Below are positions 17,347 through 27,083 of a stretch of DNA of 64,000 nucleotides, one piece after another (the first letter of the stretch is position 1; each line of letters starts with the position of its first letter). A program made the position numbers and the translations under genes. The notes under the pieces are model-generated. The model made no database searches. It was given only the letters and a program-made list of their open reading frames with translations, and was not told the DNA's origin. The stretch is from Bog-950 sp964631835 (GTDB lineage: Bacteria; Bacteroidota; Bacteroidia; Chitinophagales; LD1), in the NCBI GenBank assembly GCA_964631835.1, contig CAZWAD010000012.1, positions 46,509-110,508 of the forward strand. Direction: 5' to 3'.

Positions 17347-17763
17347 TTATCTCGTGGCTTTGATATATCCGTATCCTTCGCTTTGCTTCACAATAATTTC
17401 GTAAATGCCATCAGGCACCGTTCTCACCCCGGCTATCAGCATGCTTGTATCTACATTATTCTTTTTCATAGCCACTTCGCAAACACGGAATGCTACGTTA
17501 GGGTTTTTGGCAAACTCTTCCACTTGAGCGGCTGCTATAGATTTACCTTTAGTAACCATATCCAGCGATTGCGCATAAAACACGGCTTCTACTTTTGCAG
17601 TGGCATCAGCTTTTGTAACTTCTTCTATCCATTTCATCAGCATCTTCTGGTCAACAGTATCCTTGCTAGTCATGTCAAAAACCACGTGGTACGGAACATT
17701 TTGAGCGGAAAGAAAGAGCGAAAAGAAAATAAAAGCTGCTGTACTGACTATATACTTTCTCAT
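17347..17763 (-). CDS. Secreted DsrE/F-like protein
   Basis: This is a 138-residue protein with a signal peptide (AAFIFFSLFLSAQ). The mature domain fits the DsrE/DsrF fold: an initial strand (PYHVVFDMTSKD), a helix, a strand with VEAVFYAQSLDMV, then FRVCEVAMKKNNV carrying a single conserved-position cysteine, and VPDGIYEIIVKQSEGYGYIKA at the end. Cytoplasmic relatives move sulfur; periplasmic versions are found in Bacteroidota without an assigned role. It is transcribed alone. Confidence 0.7.
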   Translation of the reverse strand: MRKYIVSTAAFIFFSLFLSAQNVPYHVVFDMTSKDTVDQKMLMKWIEEVTKADATAKVEAVFYAQSLDMVTKGKSIAAAQVEEFAKNPNVAFRVCEVAMKKNNVDTSMLIAGVRTVPDGIYEIIVKQSEGYGYIKATR

Positions 17764-17838
17764 AACATTAAATTTTTCGTGAAGTTATAAAGAAATTCTA
17801 TCAGGAGAATAATGTTGCCCCGAATTGTATCCAAAGCC

Positions 17839-18945
17839 TTACTCTACCACCAGCTTGCGTTGTGACTTCCGGTTACCCGACTGAAGCATTACAAAGTAAA
17901 TTCCGCTTTGCCAATTCGAAACACTGATTAATTCGGCCTGCTGATTAATTTGTTTTTGCAACACAACTCTGCCGTTTAAATCAGAAACAATGAGCGAGTA
18001 ACCCGCTGTGTTTTCGGCACACAAAACAGTGAAAGCCTCTGAAGCGGGGTTAGGGAATACACCAAACTGAATTTCATTTCCTGCCAAATCCGAAACATCT
18101 GAAATCACAAAGCGAACACTGTCGCGGTAAATAACCTTTGTAACAAACTCAAAGGTCTGGAATTGACCGAGGATTCCTTTCTGGGTATTGATTTGCAGCA
18201 ACGGCTCATCGAAACCTTTGCCGAACCATTTATACTCAACAATAATATCGTTGTTCAGCTTAAACCCGAAGTTCAATGTATCAATATGCAAGGAGTCAGA
18301 GCCGTGTATTTCGCTTACATGCCGCAGGGCATCGAAAGTACCGAAAGGAGTAATGAGCGTTCCCCATCCGTCAACTTTATTCGTACGTGACTGCTCGTGC
18401 CTGAAAGTTCCCATGTTGGGAATACGCGTGGTGTAATCGCTTCGGCAACTGTCTTCATTTCCGTATTCCATCGGGAAATGATAAAGCGTATCGGGGTGCG
18501 TCATGGGTACCGAAGTGGGAAAACCCGACACCCTCATGCCATAGCCCTTGTGAATGTACAGCGTCTGGCTTTTGTAATAAAAGTTGTAAGCATTGGTAAA
18601 AATAGTATTCAGAAAAGGGAAAGTAGTAAGCGTTACTTCACCTCTTATACCAATGTTTGCGCGGTACGGGTTGAAAGGAATATTTGAATAAGTAAAGTTG
18701 TAAATAGGACTCACCCATAGCGGGCTTAGAAAAGTATCCATATAATTGCTTTGCCACTGTAGTTCCGAAAAATCCCAGGTGTGGCTTGTACCGGTGGCGC
18801 TAAAATCAAGGAGCGGGTTCCATACTGCTTCGCTCATGCGAACGGTATCGAAAGCATTGGCAAAATCTGTATCGTCAATAGTTATTTGTGCTGAGAGAGA
18901 GAAAGCAGAAAACAACAGAACAAGTGGGAGCAGATGTTTTTTCAT
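17839..18945 (-). CDS. T9SS-sorted secreted protein of unknown function
   Basis: The product is 368 residues with a signal peptide (MKKHLLPLVLLFSAFSLSAQ). The body (about 21-290) is beta-rich without a recognised enzyme motif. It includes SHTWDFSELQWQS, YYKSQTLYIHKGYGM and PFGTFDALRH, segments seen in uncharacterised Bacteroidota extracellular proteins. The C-terminal 75 residues are a T9SS type A sorting domain (FGVFPNPASEAFTV to RKLVVE). Export across the outer membrane is expected. The gene is monocistronic and reads toward the DsrE-like gene. Confidence 0.8.
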   Translation of the reverse strand: MKKHLLPLVLLFSAFSLSAQITIDDTDFANAFDTVRMSEAVWNPLLDFSATGTSHTWDFSELQWQSNYMDTFLSPLWVSPIYNFTYSNIPFNPYRANIGIRGEVTLTTFPFLNTIFTNAYNFYYKSQTLYIHKGYGMRVSGFPTSVPMTHPDTLYHFPMEYGNEDSCRSDYTTRIPNMGTFRHEQSRTNKVDGWGTLITPFGTFDALRHVSEIHGSDSLHIDTLNFGFKLNNDIIVEYKWFGKGFDEPLLQINTQKGILGQFQTFEFVTKVIYRDSVRFVISDVSDLAGNEIQFGVFPNPASEAFTVLCAENTAGYSLIVSDLNGRVVLQKQINQQAELISVSNWQSGIYFVMLQSGNRKSQRKLVVE

Positions 18946-19238
18946 TACAAGTCAAAGATTAGTTTTTTTCAGCGAACCGCATACTGAGAAAAATCAGGGG
19001 CATCAATCTCTTTCGCATCTGCAACGTTTTCTTTGTATGCCTATTATGAAGACCGTTAACAAGGGGCTTAACACTTTAGCGGTTATCCCTAAAAAAATCA
19101 GATTGTATTTCTCCGGCAACCAAAGGCTAAGCACTAATTCTTACAACTCAAAACAACTATTACTGCAGTTGTTCTTTTCCTCCAATTTTCCTTGTTATCA
19201 GATTCTTAGCTTTTGTTATTTATTATGTCTATGTTCTC

Positions 19239-19391
19239 ATGAATAAAAAAGAAGGCAAAATAGCTGGCCTTCTTGCAGCCTATCCTAAAGTAGCTGCCGC
19301 GTATAATGCAAAATACAAAAAACGCAAAGACGGGAAAAAGCAGAAAGAACGACCCTTGATATTTTCCACAAAAACGCTAAAGAAAAAATAA
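19239..19391 (+). CDS. Candidate small lysine-rich protein (50 residues)
   Basis: An ATG-started frame of 50 codons encodes a strongly basic peptide (about one third lysine) with an alanine-rich first half (GLLAAYPKVAAAYNAKY) and a lysine-rich second half. It lies 74 bases upstream of the E1 gene and has no overlap with other genes. A nucleic-acid or ribosome-associated role would fit the charge, but nothing shows it. It could be chance in a lysine-codon-rich tract. Confidence 0.4.
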   Translation: MNKKEGKIAGLLAAYPKVAAAYNAKYKKRKDGKKQKERPLIFSTKTLKKK

Positions 19392-19414
19392 TCACCGTCT
19401 TTAGTCGCTTCGTA

Positions 19415-19422
19415 TATATTCG
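19415..19422 (+). promoter_or_regulatory. Probable -7 box (TAnnTTCG) for the fused E1 gene
   Basis: TATATTCG sits 43 bases before the ATG at 19466 and only four bases before an alternative GTG start at 19427, favouring 19466 as the real start. Confidence 0.4.
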
Positions 19423-19465
19423 CTCTGTGGTCACACACCCTCCGGAAAAACTTACGGGTAAAAAA

Positions 19466-21850
19466 ATGAACTTTGAACACTTCAAAAACGAAGTGCTAGC
19501 AGATTTCCGACTGGCTTGTGTTAGCCGCGAAATGAGTTTACTCGGGCGTAAGGAAGTACTTCGTGGCAAAGCCAAGTTCGGCATTTTTGGCGATGGAAAG
19601 GAAGTTGCGCAGATTGCTCTTGCAAAGGCATTTACACAAGGCGACTGGCGCAGCGGTTACTACCGTGACCAGACTTGGCTTATGACTCTTGGATTGCTCA
19701 CCATCGAAAACTTCTTCGCCCAGCTTTATGCTGATGTAAACCACGAAAACGACCCCATGAGCGCCGGACGGCAAATGAGCAGCCACTTTGTTACCCCTAC
19801 CCGGGATAAAGACGGCAACTGGCTTGACCAGACCACCCGTTACAACTCATCAGCCGACCTGTCGCCCACTGCCGGTCAAATGCCGCGTTCGCTGGGTATT
19901 GCCCTCGCCTCAAAACTTTACCGCGAAAACAAAAAATTGGAAGATTACACCATCTTCTCCAACAAAGGTAATGAGGTGTCATTCGTTTCCATTGGCGATG
20001 CCAGCACCAGCGAAGGTATTTTCTGGGAAACGCTCAATGCTGCCGGTGTACTCAAAGTTCCGCTTGCCATTTCCGTATGGGACGATGGCTTCGGAATTTC
20101 TGTACCTAAAAAATATCAGACAACTAAAGAGAGTATTTCAGAAATCACAAAGGGTTTTCAGGTTGATGAAAAAGGAAGAGGCTATGAGATATACGTTTGT
20201 GAGGGATGGAACTATCCTAAACTGATAGAAACCTATAAGCGGGGAATTGAGAAAGTGCGAGCAACTCACATTCCTGCGCTGTTTCATATCAATGAAGTAA
20301 CCCAGCCTCAAGGTCATTCCACTTCCGGCTCTCATGAGCGCTACAAAACTCCCGAGCGTATGCAATGGGAAAAAGATTTTGATTGTATTAAACGTATGCG
20401 CGACTGGCTGGTAGAAAGCAAAATTGCCACCAATGAGGAGTGTGGGCAGATTCAGGAAGAAGCAAAGCAAGAAGTTACCAAAGCAAAAAACCGTGCATGG
20501 AATAAGTTTCATGAACCAATTAAACGGGAAATAGAAGAATTGCTTCAGTTATTGAGCAGGTTAGCGGAAGAAAGCAGGGAGCAGGAAACTGTTGAACGAA
20601 TCATTCACGGTTTGCAGAATGCTATTGACCCTATCAGGAAGGACATCAGTAAAACAGGCTGGCAGGTTCTGCGCTTTTTCCGTGGATATCAATATGACTC
20701 ATTAAGCGAACTAAGAAACTGGCTTACTGATTTTGAAAGAAAATACTACAGGGCTTACACTTCGCACCTATACAGCGAAACTGATAAGAGCGCACTCAAA
20801 GTAGAATATGTTTCCGCTGTTTATTCCGAAACTTCCGAAGTGCTCAACGGTTACGAAATTCTCAATCATCTTTTCGATTCCCTTTTCTCACGTTTTCCTA
20901 ATGCAGTGGCTTTTGGTGAAGATGTAGGGAAAATTGGTGATGTGAACCAGGGCTTCTATAAACTGCAGGATAAATATGGCGAGGCCCGTATTTTCGATAC
21001 CGGTATCCGCGAAGCTACTATTATTGGTCAGGGAATTGGATTGGCGTTGCGGGGCTTTCGTCCCATTGCCGAAATTCAATATCTTGATTATCTGCTTTAT
21101 GGTCTTATTCCTATGGTTGATGATTTAGCCACTTTGCATTACCGCAGTGTTGGAGTGCAACAAGCGCCTTTAGTGGTCCGTACCCGTGGTCACCGCCTCG
21201 AAGGAATATGGCACACCGGTTCACCTATGGGCATGCTTGTGAACTCTCTGCGCGGTATATATATATGCGTCCCGCGAAACATGACTCAAGCAGCGGGAAT
21301 GTATAACACGCTCTTCCAAAGCGATGAGCCGGCACTGATTATCGAATGCCTCAATGGTTACCGGCTTAAGGAAAAACTTCCCGACAACATTGCTGAGTTT
21401 ACGGTTCCGCTGGGGATTCCTGAAGTATTAAAAGAAGGCAGCGATATAACTCTAGTTACCTACGGAAGTTGTGTCCGTATTGCCGAAGAAGCCGTACAGC
21501 AATTGGAAGAAGTCGGTATAAGTGTTGAACTTATTGATGTACAAACCCTTCTGCCATTCGACATTCATCATTCTATTATTGAATCGGTGAAAAAAACTAA
21601 TCGCATTGTTTTCCTAGATGAAGATGTTCCGGGTGGGGGAACAGCCTATATGTTTCAGAAAGTATTTGAAGAACAAGGCGCTTACAGTTTTCTTGATTCG
21701 GAGGTGAGAACTATTACAGCAAAAGAAAATCGTGCTGCTTATGCTTCCGATGGCGATTACTTCTGTAAACCTAATGCTGAAAATGTTTTCGAAACCATCT
21801 ATGCAATAATGAGTGAAGCAGACCCCGAAAGTTATCCCTTGCTTAAATGA
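19466..21850 (+). CDS. Fused alpha/beta E1 component of a 2-oxoacid dehydrogenase
   Basis: The 794-residue protein carries both E1 subunits in one chain. The alpha part (about 1-360) contains the thiamine-diphosphate motif, starting GDASTSEGIFWETLNAAG and ending SVWDDGFGIS. A helical linker (about 360-455) follows, then the beta part (about 460-794) with FGEDVGKIGDVNQGF, DTGIREATIIGQGIGLAL, RTRGHRLEGIWHTGSPMG and a C-terminal transketolase domain (TLVTYGSCVRIAEEA). It decarboxylates a 2-oxoacid (pyruvate or branched-chain) and passes the acyl group to lipoyl-E2. E2 and E3 are not in the window. The usual GDG and NN of the TPP motif are GDA and DD, which I recall as typical of this fused Bacteroidota subfamily. 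Confidence 0.9.
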   Translation: MNFEHFKNEVLADFRLACVSREMSLLGRKEVLRGKAKFGIFGDGKEVAQIALAKAFTQGDWRSGYYRDQTWLMTLGLLTIENFFAQLYADVNHENDPMSAGRQMSSHFVTPTRDKDGNWLDQTTRYNSSADLSPTAGQMPRSLGIALASKLYRENKKLEDYTIFSNKGNEVSFVSIGDASTSEGIFWETLNAAGVLKVPLAISVWDDGFGISVPKKYQTTKESISEITKGFQVDEKGRGYEIYVCEGWNYPKLIETYKRGIEKVRATHIPALFHINEVTQPQGHSTSGSHERYKTPERMQWEKDFDCIKRMRDWLVESKIATNEECGQIQEEAKQEVTKAKNRAWNKFHEPIKREIEELLQLLSRLAEESREQETVERIIHGLQNAIDPIRKDISKTGWQVLRFFRGYQYDSLSELRNWLTDFERKYYRAYTSHLYSETDKSALKVEYVSAVYSETSEVLNGYEILNHLFDSLFSRFPNAVAFGEDVGKIGDVNQGFYKLQDKYGEARIFDTGIREATIIGQGIGLALRGFRPIAEIQYLDYLLYGLIPMVDDLATLHYRSVGVQQAPLVVRTRGHRLEGIWHTGSPMGMLVNSLRGIYICVPRNMTQAAGMYNTLFQSDEPALIIECLNGYRLKEKLPDNIAEFTVPLGIPEVLKEGSDITLVTYGSCVRIAEEAVQQLEEVGISVELIDVQTLLPFDIHHSIIESVKKTNRIVFLDEDVPGGGTAYMFQKVFEEQGAYSFLDSEVRTITAKENRAAYASDGDYFCKPNAENVFETIYAIMSEADPESYPLLK

Positions 21851-21923
21851 GTTGGGTGATTTAAAAAAAAGATTAGTTTTATTTTCTGAATAAAAAGATA
21901 TCATACAAAAACATCTATAAGAA

Positions 21924-22439
21924 ATGAGAAAAACTTTCCTTGTCTTTACTATAGCTTTTTTAGTGTTGGGAATTTACAGTTGCGAAAAAGAAACGAAGAT
22001 TACTGCTTGCGATAACGGGAAAAAAGACAATGATGAAACTGAAATTGACTGTGGTGGTTCGTGTCAGGCTTGTCCCGATCCGGCATATTTTCGGTGTCTT
22101 ACCAATAACATCCCATATGTAACCAGCAACCTCTCGGGTCAAAAGCTTACCCCTAGCATCCGTATTAACGCTAATAATGGCAGTCTTCTGAACTTTATGT
22201 TTATTCCTAATTTGAACTCCATTGGCCAGCCGGTTGTCATTTCTTCGGCTAATTTAAACTTTGCCGGTGAGCCATATAATTTAGAGCCTGGTGAGGACAC
22301 GGGCAGTGTGGTTCTTACTTCTATTGACACTCTCCGTCAGATAGTGAGCGGCACTTTCTCTTTTCGTGCCCAGCGAATCACTTCCAATCAGAAAGTTTAT
22401 GTTCAAGAAGGGGTTTTTACCAACGTGCGTTACCGCTAA
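21924..22439 (+). CDS. Lipoprotein with Cys-rich DCGG motif
   Basis: The product is 171 residues with a lipobox (AFLVLGIYSC). Immediately after the anchor is CDNGKKDNDETEIDCGG followed by CQAC. This is the calcium- or disulfide-type motif (C-D-G-x-x-N-x-x-E-x-D-C-G-G) that recurs in Bacteroidota surface proteins. The remaining 110 residues are beta-rich (LTPSIRINANNGSLLNFMFI and further strands) and resemble small beta-sandwich lipoproteins. Function is unknown. Confidence 0.75.
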   Translation: MRKTFLVFTIAFLVLGIYSCEKETKITACDNGKKDNDETEIDCGGSCQACPDPAYFRCLTNNIPYVTSNLSGQKLTPSIRINANNGSLLNFMFIPNLNSIGQPVVISSANLNFAGEPYNLEPGEDTGSVVLTSIDTLRQIVSGTFSFRAQRITSNQKVYVQEGVFTNVRYR

Positions 22440-22468
22440 AAAATCTCTTCCGTTTTATCCTTACCAGG

Positions 22469-22508
22469 TTTCGGTTTAGTGTCTTCGGGTTGAACCGGAA
22501 AATTTTTT
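22469..22508 (+). terminator. Possible intrinsic terminator after the lipoprotein gene
   Basis: TTTCGGTT (22469-22476) pairs with AACCGGAAA (22493-22501) with one bulged base and a 16-base loop, followed by six T at 22503-22508. Confidence 0.4.
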
Positions 22509-22602
22509 CACTAATTACAATTTTTTACCTCCGGGTTCGACACTTTTACATGCGGTGTCTATTCTTCGTTCAATAAAAATAAATAAGCTATCTTTTTGTT
22601 CT

Positions 22603-24729
22603 ATGTTTTGCTCCAAACTTAAACTTTGCCTTGCTTTTGCCTTTTTATTAATTATCTTTTTTGAAAGCCGTGCTCAGATAAATCCCTTGAATGTGGAAAT
22701 TGTCCGAGACAAGTGGGGTGTTCCTCATATTTTCGGGAAAACCGATGTTGAAACCACATACGGTTTGGCATGGGCAACCTGTGAAGACGATTTTGCCACC
22801 GTTCAGCGAATGTTACTGGCTGTAAAAGGTCGTTTGGCGGAGGTTGATGGAAAAGGCGGAGCAATTCTTGATTTTCTTTCCTTCATTTCAGGCGCTGAAG
22901 AAATAACGGATACTTTATACGACTGTTCATTTTCTCCTAAATTCAAAAAAGTGATTGACGCTTACACGCAAGGATTAAACGAATACGCTGCCGCAAATTC
23001 CAGCGAGTTGTTGCGTCCGGGATTGTTCCCTGTTACGAGCAAAGATATAGTAGCTCAATACATTGTAACTAATATGCTTCTCACCAATGTTTATCTTGAC
23101 ATTCAAAAAATATTTACAGGGTTCATAAAAAATTATGAAATCAATCTTCCGTCAGGTTCAAATGCTTTTGCGTTGAATAGTTCAAGAACAAAAGACGGGA
23201 AAACTTATCTCGCCATCAACTCGCATCAACCGCTGGAGGGTTTGTTTAGCTGGTACGAAGTGCATCTGGTTAGTGAAGAGGGAATGAACATTCTTGGAGG
23301 AACTTTTCCCGGGGGTATGAGCGTTTTCCTGGGAACAAACCCTAATCTCGGTTGGGCGTGCACCCTTAATCATCCTGACCTGAGTGATGTTTACAAACTT
23401 GAAATGAATCCTAAAAACAGGTTGCAATACAAATTCGATGGGCATTGGGAAACATTACAGGTAAGAAAAAAAACAGTGAAAGTGAAACTGGGCGCTGTAC
23501 GTCTCCCCGTTACAAAGACTTTTTATTGGAGTAAATACGGAACCACTCTTAAAAACAAAGACGGGTTTTATTCTGTTCGCTTTCCGGCTAATATGGATAT
23601 CAGCGGATGCGAACAGCTTTATAAACTGAACAAGGCGAGCAACTTTACAGAATGGAGAAACATTATGAGTGAAGGGCATTTTACGGGCGTGAATTTTGTG
23701 TATGCTGACCGGACGGATACCATATATTATGTCAGCAATGGTCAGTTTGCGGAAAGAAATCCTAAATATAACTGGATGAAAGTTTTACCCGGCAACACAT
23801 CTGAAACTATGTGGCAGCCGCCATTTAAATCTTTTGAATTGTTGCCGCAAATTCTCAATCCTGAAAGCGGTTATTTACTTAATACCAATAATTCTTGTTT
23901 CGATGTTACAGGTGTTTGTTGCAATCCCACTTCAGGAATTTGTGATATCACCTATGGTTTTGGCTCTGAAAAAAATAACCGCAGCATCATGGGGCATCAT
24001 CTTCTTAGCGGGAATAAAAAGTTTATCTATGAGGAGTTCAAAGACGTAAAATACAATACTAGTTTTAACGACAGTTTTTACGATTATGGTTTGGAAAACG
24101 CCAGGTTGATGTTTGAGCTTGACCCAAAAAAATATCCTGATTTGGAAGAAGCCATTCATGTCATAAACCAGTGGAACCGTCAAAGCGATGTAAGCAACAT
24201 GCAAGCTGCCTTAATTACATTTGCTATGTATCCGCTAATAGATAAAATCCGCAGCCGCGGCACGGAATACGAAGCAAATTCGTTTACTGAGAAAGAATAT
24301 GTTCAGGCACTTCGTTCGGCTAAAAAACATATGTTAAAATATTTTGGTTCGCTTTCAATACCGTTAGGTGAAGTGCAGAAACATGTTCGCGGAAATAAAG
24401 AATTGCCTGTTGGAGGGATGCCCGAAGTAATTGCTGCTACTGTTACGCAGCCCTACAAAAATGGTATGCGTAGAACTTTCGTGGGCGACTCATATATTCA
24501 AATGGTACGGTTTTCACAGGACACAGTCGAAATAGAAACCATAAATGCTTTTGGCTCATCCTCAAAACCTGAAAGCCCGCATTATGACGACCAGATGGAA
24601 ATGTTCGTGCAGCAAGAATTAAAACCTATGACGCTGGATAAAGAGAGGATTTACAAAAATGCAGAACGGGTTTACCGTCCTGCAGAGTTCATTCAAACCC
24701 CTTTAACGGACAAAGCCCAGGCTGATTGA
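22603..24729 (+). CDS. Penicillin-acylase-family Ntn hydrolase
   Basis: The ATG at 22603 begins a signal peptide (LCLAFAFLLIIFFESRAQ) and gives 708 residues. The alpha region opens with the family signature IVRDKWGVPHIFGKTDVETTYG. The self-cleavage site and nucleophile are in LPSGSNAFAL, with S186 expected to become the N-terminal nucleophile of the beta chain. WACTLNHPDLSDVY and the C-terminal SFRMV-like segment (SYIQMVRFS) also fit. Members hydrolyse amides, including beta-lactams, acyl-homoserine lactones and aculeacin-type lipopeptides, in the periplasm. The substrate cannot be told from sequence. There is no operon partner. Confidence 0.85.
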   Translation: MFCSKLKLCLAFAFLLIIFFESRAQINPLNVEIVRDKWGVPHIFGKTDVETTYGLAWATCEDDFATVQRMLLAVKGRLAEVDGKGGAILDFLSFISGAEEITDTLYDCSFSPKFKKVIDAYTQGLNEYAAANSSELLRPGLFPVTSKDIVAQYIVTNMLLTNVYLDIQKIFTGFIKNYEINLPSGSNAFALNSSRTKDGKTYLAINSHQPLEGLFSWYEVHLVSEEGMNILGGTFPGGMSVFLGTNPNLGWACTLNHPDLSDVYKLEMNPKNRLQYKFDGHWETLQVRKKTVKVKLGAVRLPVTKTFYWSKYGTTLKNKDGFYSVRFPANMDISGCEQLYKLNKASNFTEWRNIMSEGHFTGVNFVYADRTDTIYYVSNGQFAERNPKYNWMKVLPGNTSETMWQPPFKSFELLPQILNPESGYLLNTNNSCFDVTGVCCNPTSGICDITYGFGSEKNNRSIMGHHLLSGNKKFIYEEFKDVKYNTSFNDSFYDYGLENARLMFELDPKKYPDLEEAIHVINQWNRQSDVSNMQAALITFAMYPLIDKIRSRGTEYEANSFTEKEYVQALRSAKKHMLKYFGSLSIPLGEVQKHVRGNKELPVGGMPEVIAATVTQPYKNGMRRTFVGDSYIQMVRFSQDTVEIETINAFGSSSKPESPHYDDQMEMFVQQELKPMTLDKERIYKNAERVYRPAEFIQTPLTDKAQAD

Positions 24730-24813
24730 TTCATTCACTAAGGCTTTTTTGCGAATAGGAAATTACGGTTGTGTACTTTACTTTGCAGTTTACTATATGT
24801 TATGGGAAATTTT

Positions 24814-26823
24814 ATGATGAAATCATTTTCGACTACGTTTTTTAAGATCTTCAGCTTTATTTTTCTATTCAGCTTCCACTACGTTTATAGCAATAACCCG
24901 GTATATGAGCAGCGCAGAACTGATTATGTCAATACAGCGCTTACCAATTTCTCGCCCGATGCGCTGACTCTGCAAGCATATGCCGGAGTTCCACTTGATA
25001 CTAATGTACTTAATGCCATGTTGGCAAATGTTACTTCTGGTGAAACCAGTGATTTCACTATAGTGAAATTGATTCGCATTCTTTTTTTTACAAATGGAAC
25101 ATACGACAATAAAATTTTACCAGTATTGAATCATGTTCCCTTTTGGCTGACCAAGAGTGATACAATCAGAAATTATTGGTCAGAAAATCACATGATAATG
25201 TGGATGTCATCTGATTGGCTGCTTCATGAAAAGTACGGAAAACCGATTGATGCTAACCTTGATGCAAGATTACGTCACTACTTGCGATTGAAATTACAAT
25301 ACGGTTTTTATGAATTTTTTTCATCAGTTTATTCACCTTACAGCTTGAGCGGATTGCTCAACCTTGCGGACTTTGCTCAGGATGTAGAAATAAAAACTTT
25401 GGCTGCACAGGCATCGCAACGGCTACTGAAAAATATTCTGATGTTAACAAATGACAAAGGAGTATTTTTCCCAACTGCAGGCAGAAACTATTACGGAAAG
25501 TATAAAATCCCTTATGCTCAAAATCATAATAATCTGATATACCTTTTAACCGGTATGGGGGCTCAGCCGTTACAGGCTTCGCATGCGGGAGGATTTCTTG
25601 CCAGTTCAAGTTTGTCTGTTGATACTGTTATTTTTTCATGGTCACCGTCAATTGATACGCTATTTTATAATGGTCATTCTCTGGATACGGGGTTCTCCAT
25701 AAATGCCAGTATGTCGCCTTTGGACAAAGTTATTTTTCAATGGAGTTCGGGCGCGTACTTTCATCCGGATGTGGTTTTGGAAACCGTACAATTACTGAGA
25801 GATTCCAATCTATGGCACCATACGGACTTTACACTTCTTCGTCCTCTTTCAATAATTGCGCCAGAAGATTTTCCGGCAACTTCCGAATCGCTAAGTTGTA
25901 TTTCTAAAAGCTCAGTGATTTGCGGAGAGGAAGTAGCCATTTACAAACAGAATTCTGTGACGCTATCATCAGTTCAGGATTTCTGGAAAGGCAAAGTTGG
26001 GTTTCAGCAATTTCCTTGTGTGGCTAATGTGGGGACTACAGCAGTAATGACAGCTTCCGGTGAAGTAAAATATGATTGGGAAAGTCGTTCAGATAATAAT
26101 GCTAATGAGCACTTACCTTATGTGAAGCAGAAAAAAAATATGGCGTTGCTGATGTACCGTCCTGAACCGACACCACCTCTTTTAGGCTTCACCCACAAAC
26201 AGGTGGCGTTATTCTGGAAGAACTCAGATTTTGATGAAGTTCTCGCAGATAGTTTATGGCTTCTTGGTCGTCAGGAAAACAGTTATGTGGCTGTGCGAAG
26301 AAGTTGTATTGGCGAAATTGACAGTGTAATTGCTTGTGAAACAGGCGGAGGGCAAACTTGGGTTATCATCGTGGGTGATTCAAGTTTGTACGGAAGCTTT
26401 AATAATTTTCAGAATGTTGTTCATCAATCTCGATTTGAAGAAAGATGGTATTACGATTCGTTGACTTCTGAATCGGTTTACTACTCTAAAATTTCCATTG
26501 ATACAATAACTATCGAATATGCTTGGGGAGTCGATACATCTTCCTTAACAGGTATTGAGAAGGCAAAAGAGAACCTTAATGATTTCAGAATCTCCCCGAA
26601 TCCCACAAAGGATTATATAACAGTTGAGTTGACTCCTTTTCTGAATCAGGATATTAAATTAACGGTAACAAATGTTTTGGGGCAACAATTGTATAAAAAG
26701 GAATTTAAAAGCTCACTTGAGGAAAGTGTTTTTCTTGATTTGAAAAACTTGAGTGATGATTTATATCTAATCTCTATTGAAACACCCACTGAACGATTTG
26801 TAAAAAAGATTGTAAAGGATTAA
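24814..26823 (+). CDS. T9SS-sorted protein with helical toroid-like N-terminus
   Basis: The ATG pair at 24814/24817 precedes a signal peptide (FSFIFLFSFHYVYS), giving 669 residues. Residues about 40-260 are helical, with WSENHMIMWMSSDWLLHEKY, LRHYLRLKLQYGFYEFFSS and SGLLNLADFAQDVEIKTLA. This pattern is similar to alpha/alpha-toroid polysaccharide lyases and heparinase-like proteins, but I see no diagnostic catalytic set. The middle is beta-rich. The tail (FRISPNPTKDYITVEL to FVKKIVKD) is a T9SS type A sorting domain. The gene is more AT-rich than its upstream neighbours. A polysaccharide-active role is only inference. Confidence 0.75.
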   Translation: MMKSFSTTFFKIFSFIFLFSFHYVYSNNPVYEQRRTDYVNTALTNFSPDALTLQAYAGVPLDTNVLNAMLANVTSGETSDFTIVKLIRILFFTNGTYDNKILPVLNHVPFWLTKSDTIRNYWSENHMIMWMSSDWLLHEKYGKPIDANLDARLRHYLRLKLQYGFYEFFSSVYSPYSLSGLLNLADFAQDVEIKTLAAQASQRLLKNILMLTNDKGVFFPTAGRNYYGKYKIPYAQNHNNLIYLLTGMGAQPLQASHAGGFLASSSLSVDTVIFSWSPSIDTLFYNGHSLDTGFSINASMSPLDKVIFQWSSGAYFHPDVVLETVQLLRDSNLWHHTDFTLLRPLSIIAPEDFPATSESLSCISKSSVICGEEVAIYKQNSVTLSSVQDFWKGKVGFQQFPCVANVGTTAVMTASGEVKYDWESRSDNNANEHLPYVKQKKNMALLMYRPEPTPPLLGFTHKQVALFWKNSDFDEVLADSLWLLGRQENSYVAVRRSCIGEIDSVIACETGGGQTWVIIVGDSSLYGSFNNFQNVVHQSRFEERWYYDSLTSESVYYSKISIDTITIEYAWGVDTSSLTGIEKAKENLNDFRISPNPTKDYITVELTPFLNQDIKLTVTNVLGQQLYKKEFKSSLEESVFLDLKNLSDDLYLISIETPTERFVKKIVKD

Positions 26824-26843
26824 TTAATTAAACCATTTTTCAT

Positions 26844-26857
26844 AAGGAGCGCTCCTT
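26844..26857. repeat. 14-bp perfect palindrome
   Basis: AAGGAGCGCTCCTT is its own reverse complement, 20 bases after the T9SS gene stop. It has no loop and no T tract, so it looks more like a protein-binding dyad than a terminator. Confidence 0.4.
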
Positions 26858-26971
26858 GTCTTTATAAGTACATCTTCTATAAAGAAGAAAAAAACATCTG
26901 ATCTAAATAGGGGTGCATAAATTGTTCCGATTTGTGCTTAACTTTTTTCAGTAATCACAAAATTTTGATTA

Positions 26972-26979
26972 TACTTTTG
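26972..26979 (+). promoter_or_regulatory. Bacteroidota -7 box for the small-ORF locus
   Basis: TACTTTTG matches TAnnTTTG exactly. It lies 21 bases before the ATG of a 16-codon ORF and about 105 bases before the transmembrane ORF. Confidence 0.45.
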
Positions 26980-27000
26980 CAAGAGTTAAATAACTATTAA

Positions 27001-27051
27001 ATGTCAACGGGTTCCCTAATTAAGAGAGTCCATAAACTACGCGAGTTATAA
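27001..27051 (+). CDS. Candidate 16-residue leader peptide
   Basis: An ATG ORF (MSTGSLIKRVHKLREL) directly follows a consensus -7 box and precedes the transmembrane ORF by 32 bases. It is basic and uncharacterised. It may be an upstream ORF in the leader or coincidence. Confidence 0.25.
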   Translation: MSTGSLIKRVHKLREL

Positions 27052-27083
27052 TTTACAGATTTTGAAAAAAGAAGTTAAAAAAA

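Noticed and set aside
18746..19246. 166-residue plus-strand ORF
   Set aside because: Its first part is antisense to the T9SS gene at 17839-18945, and the rest has no family or signal features.
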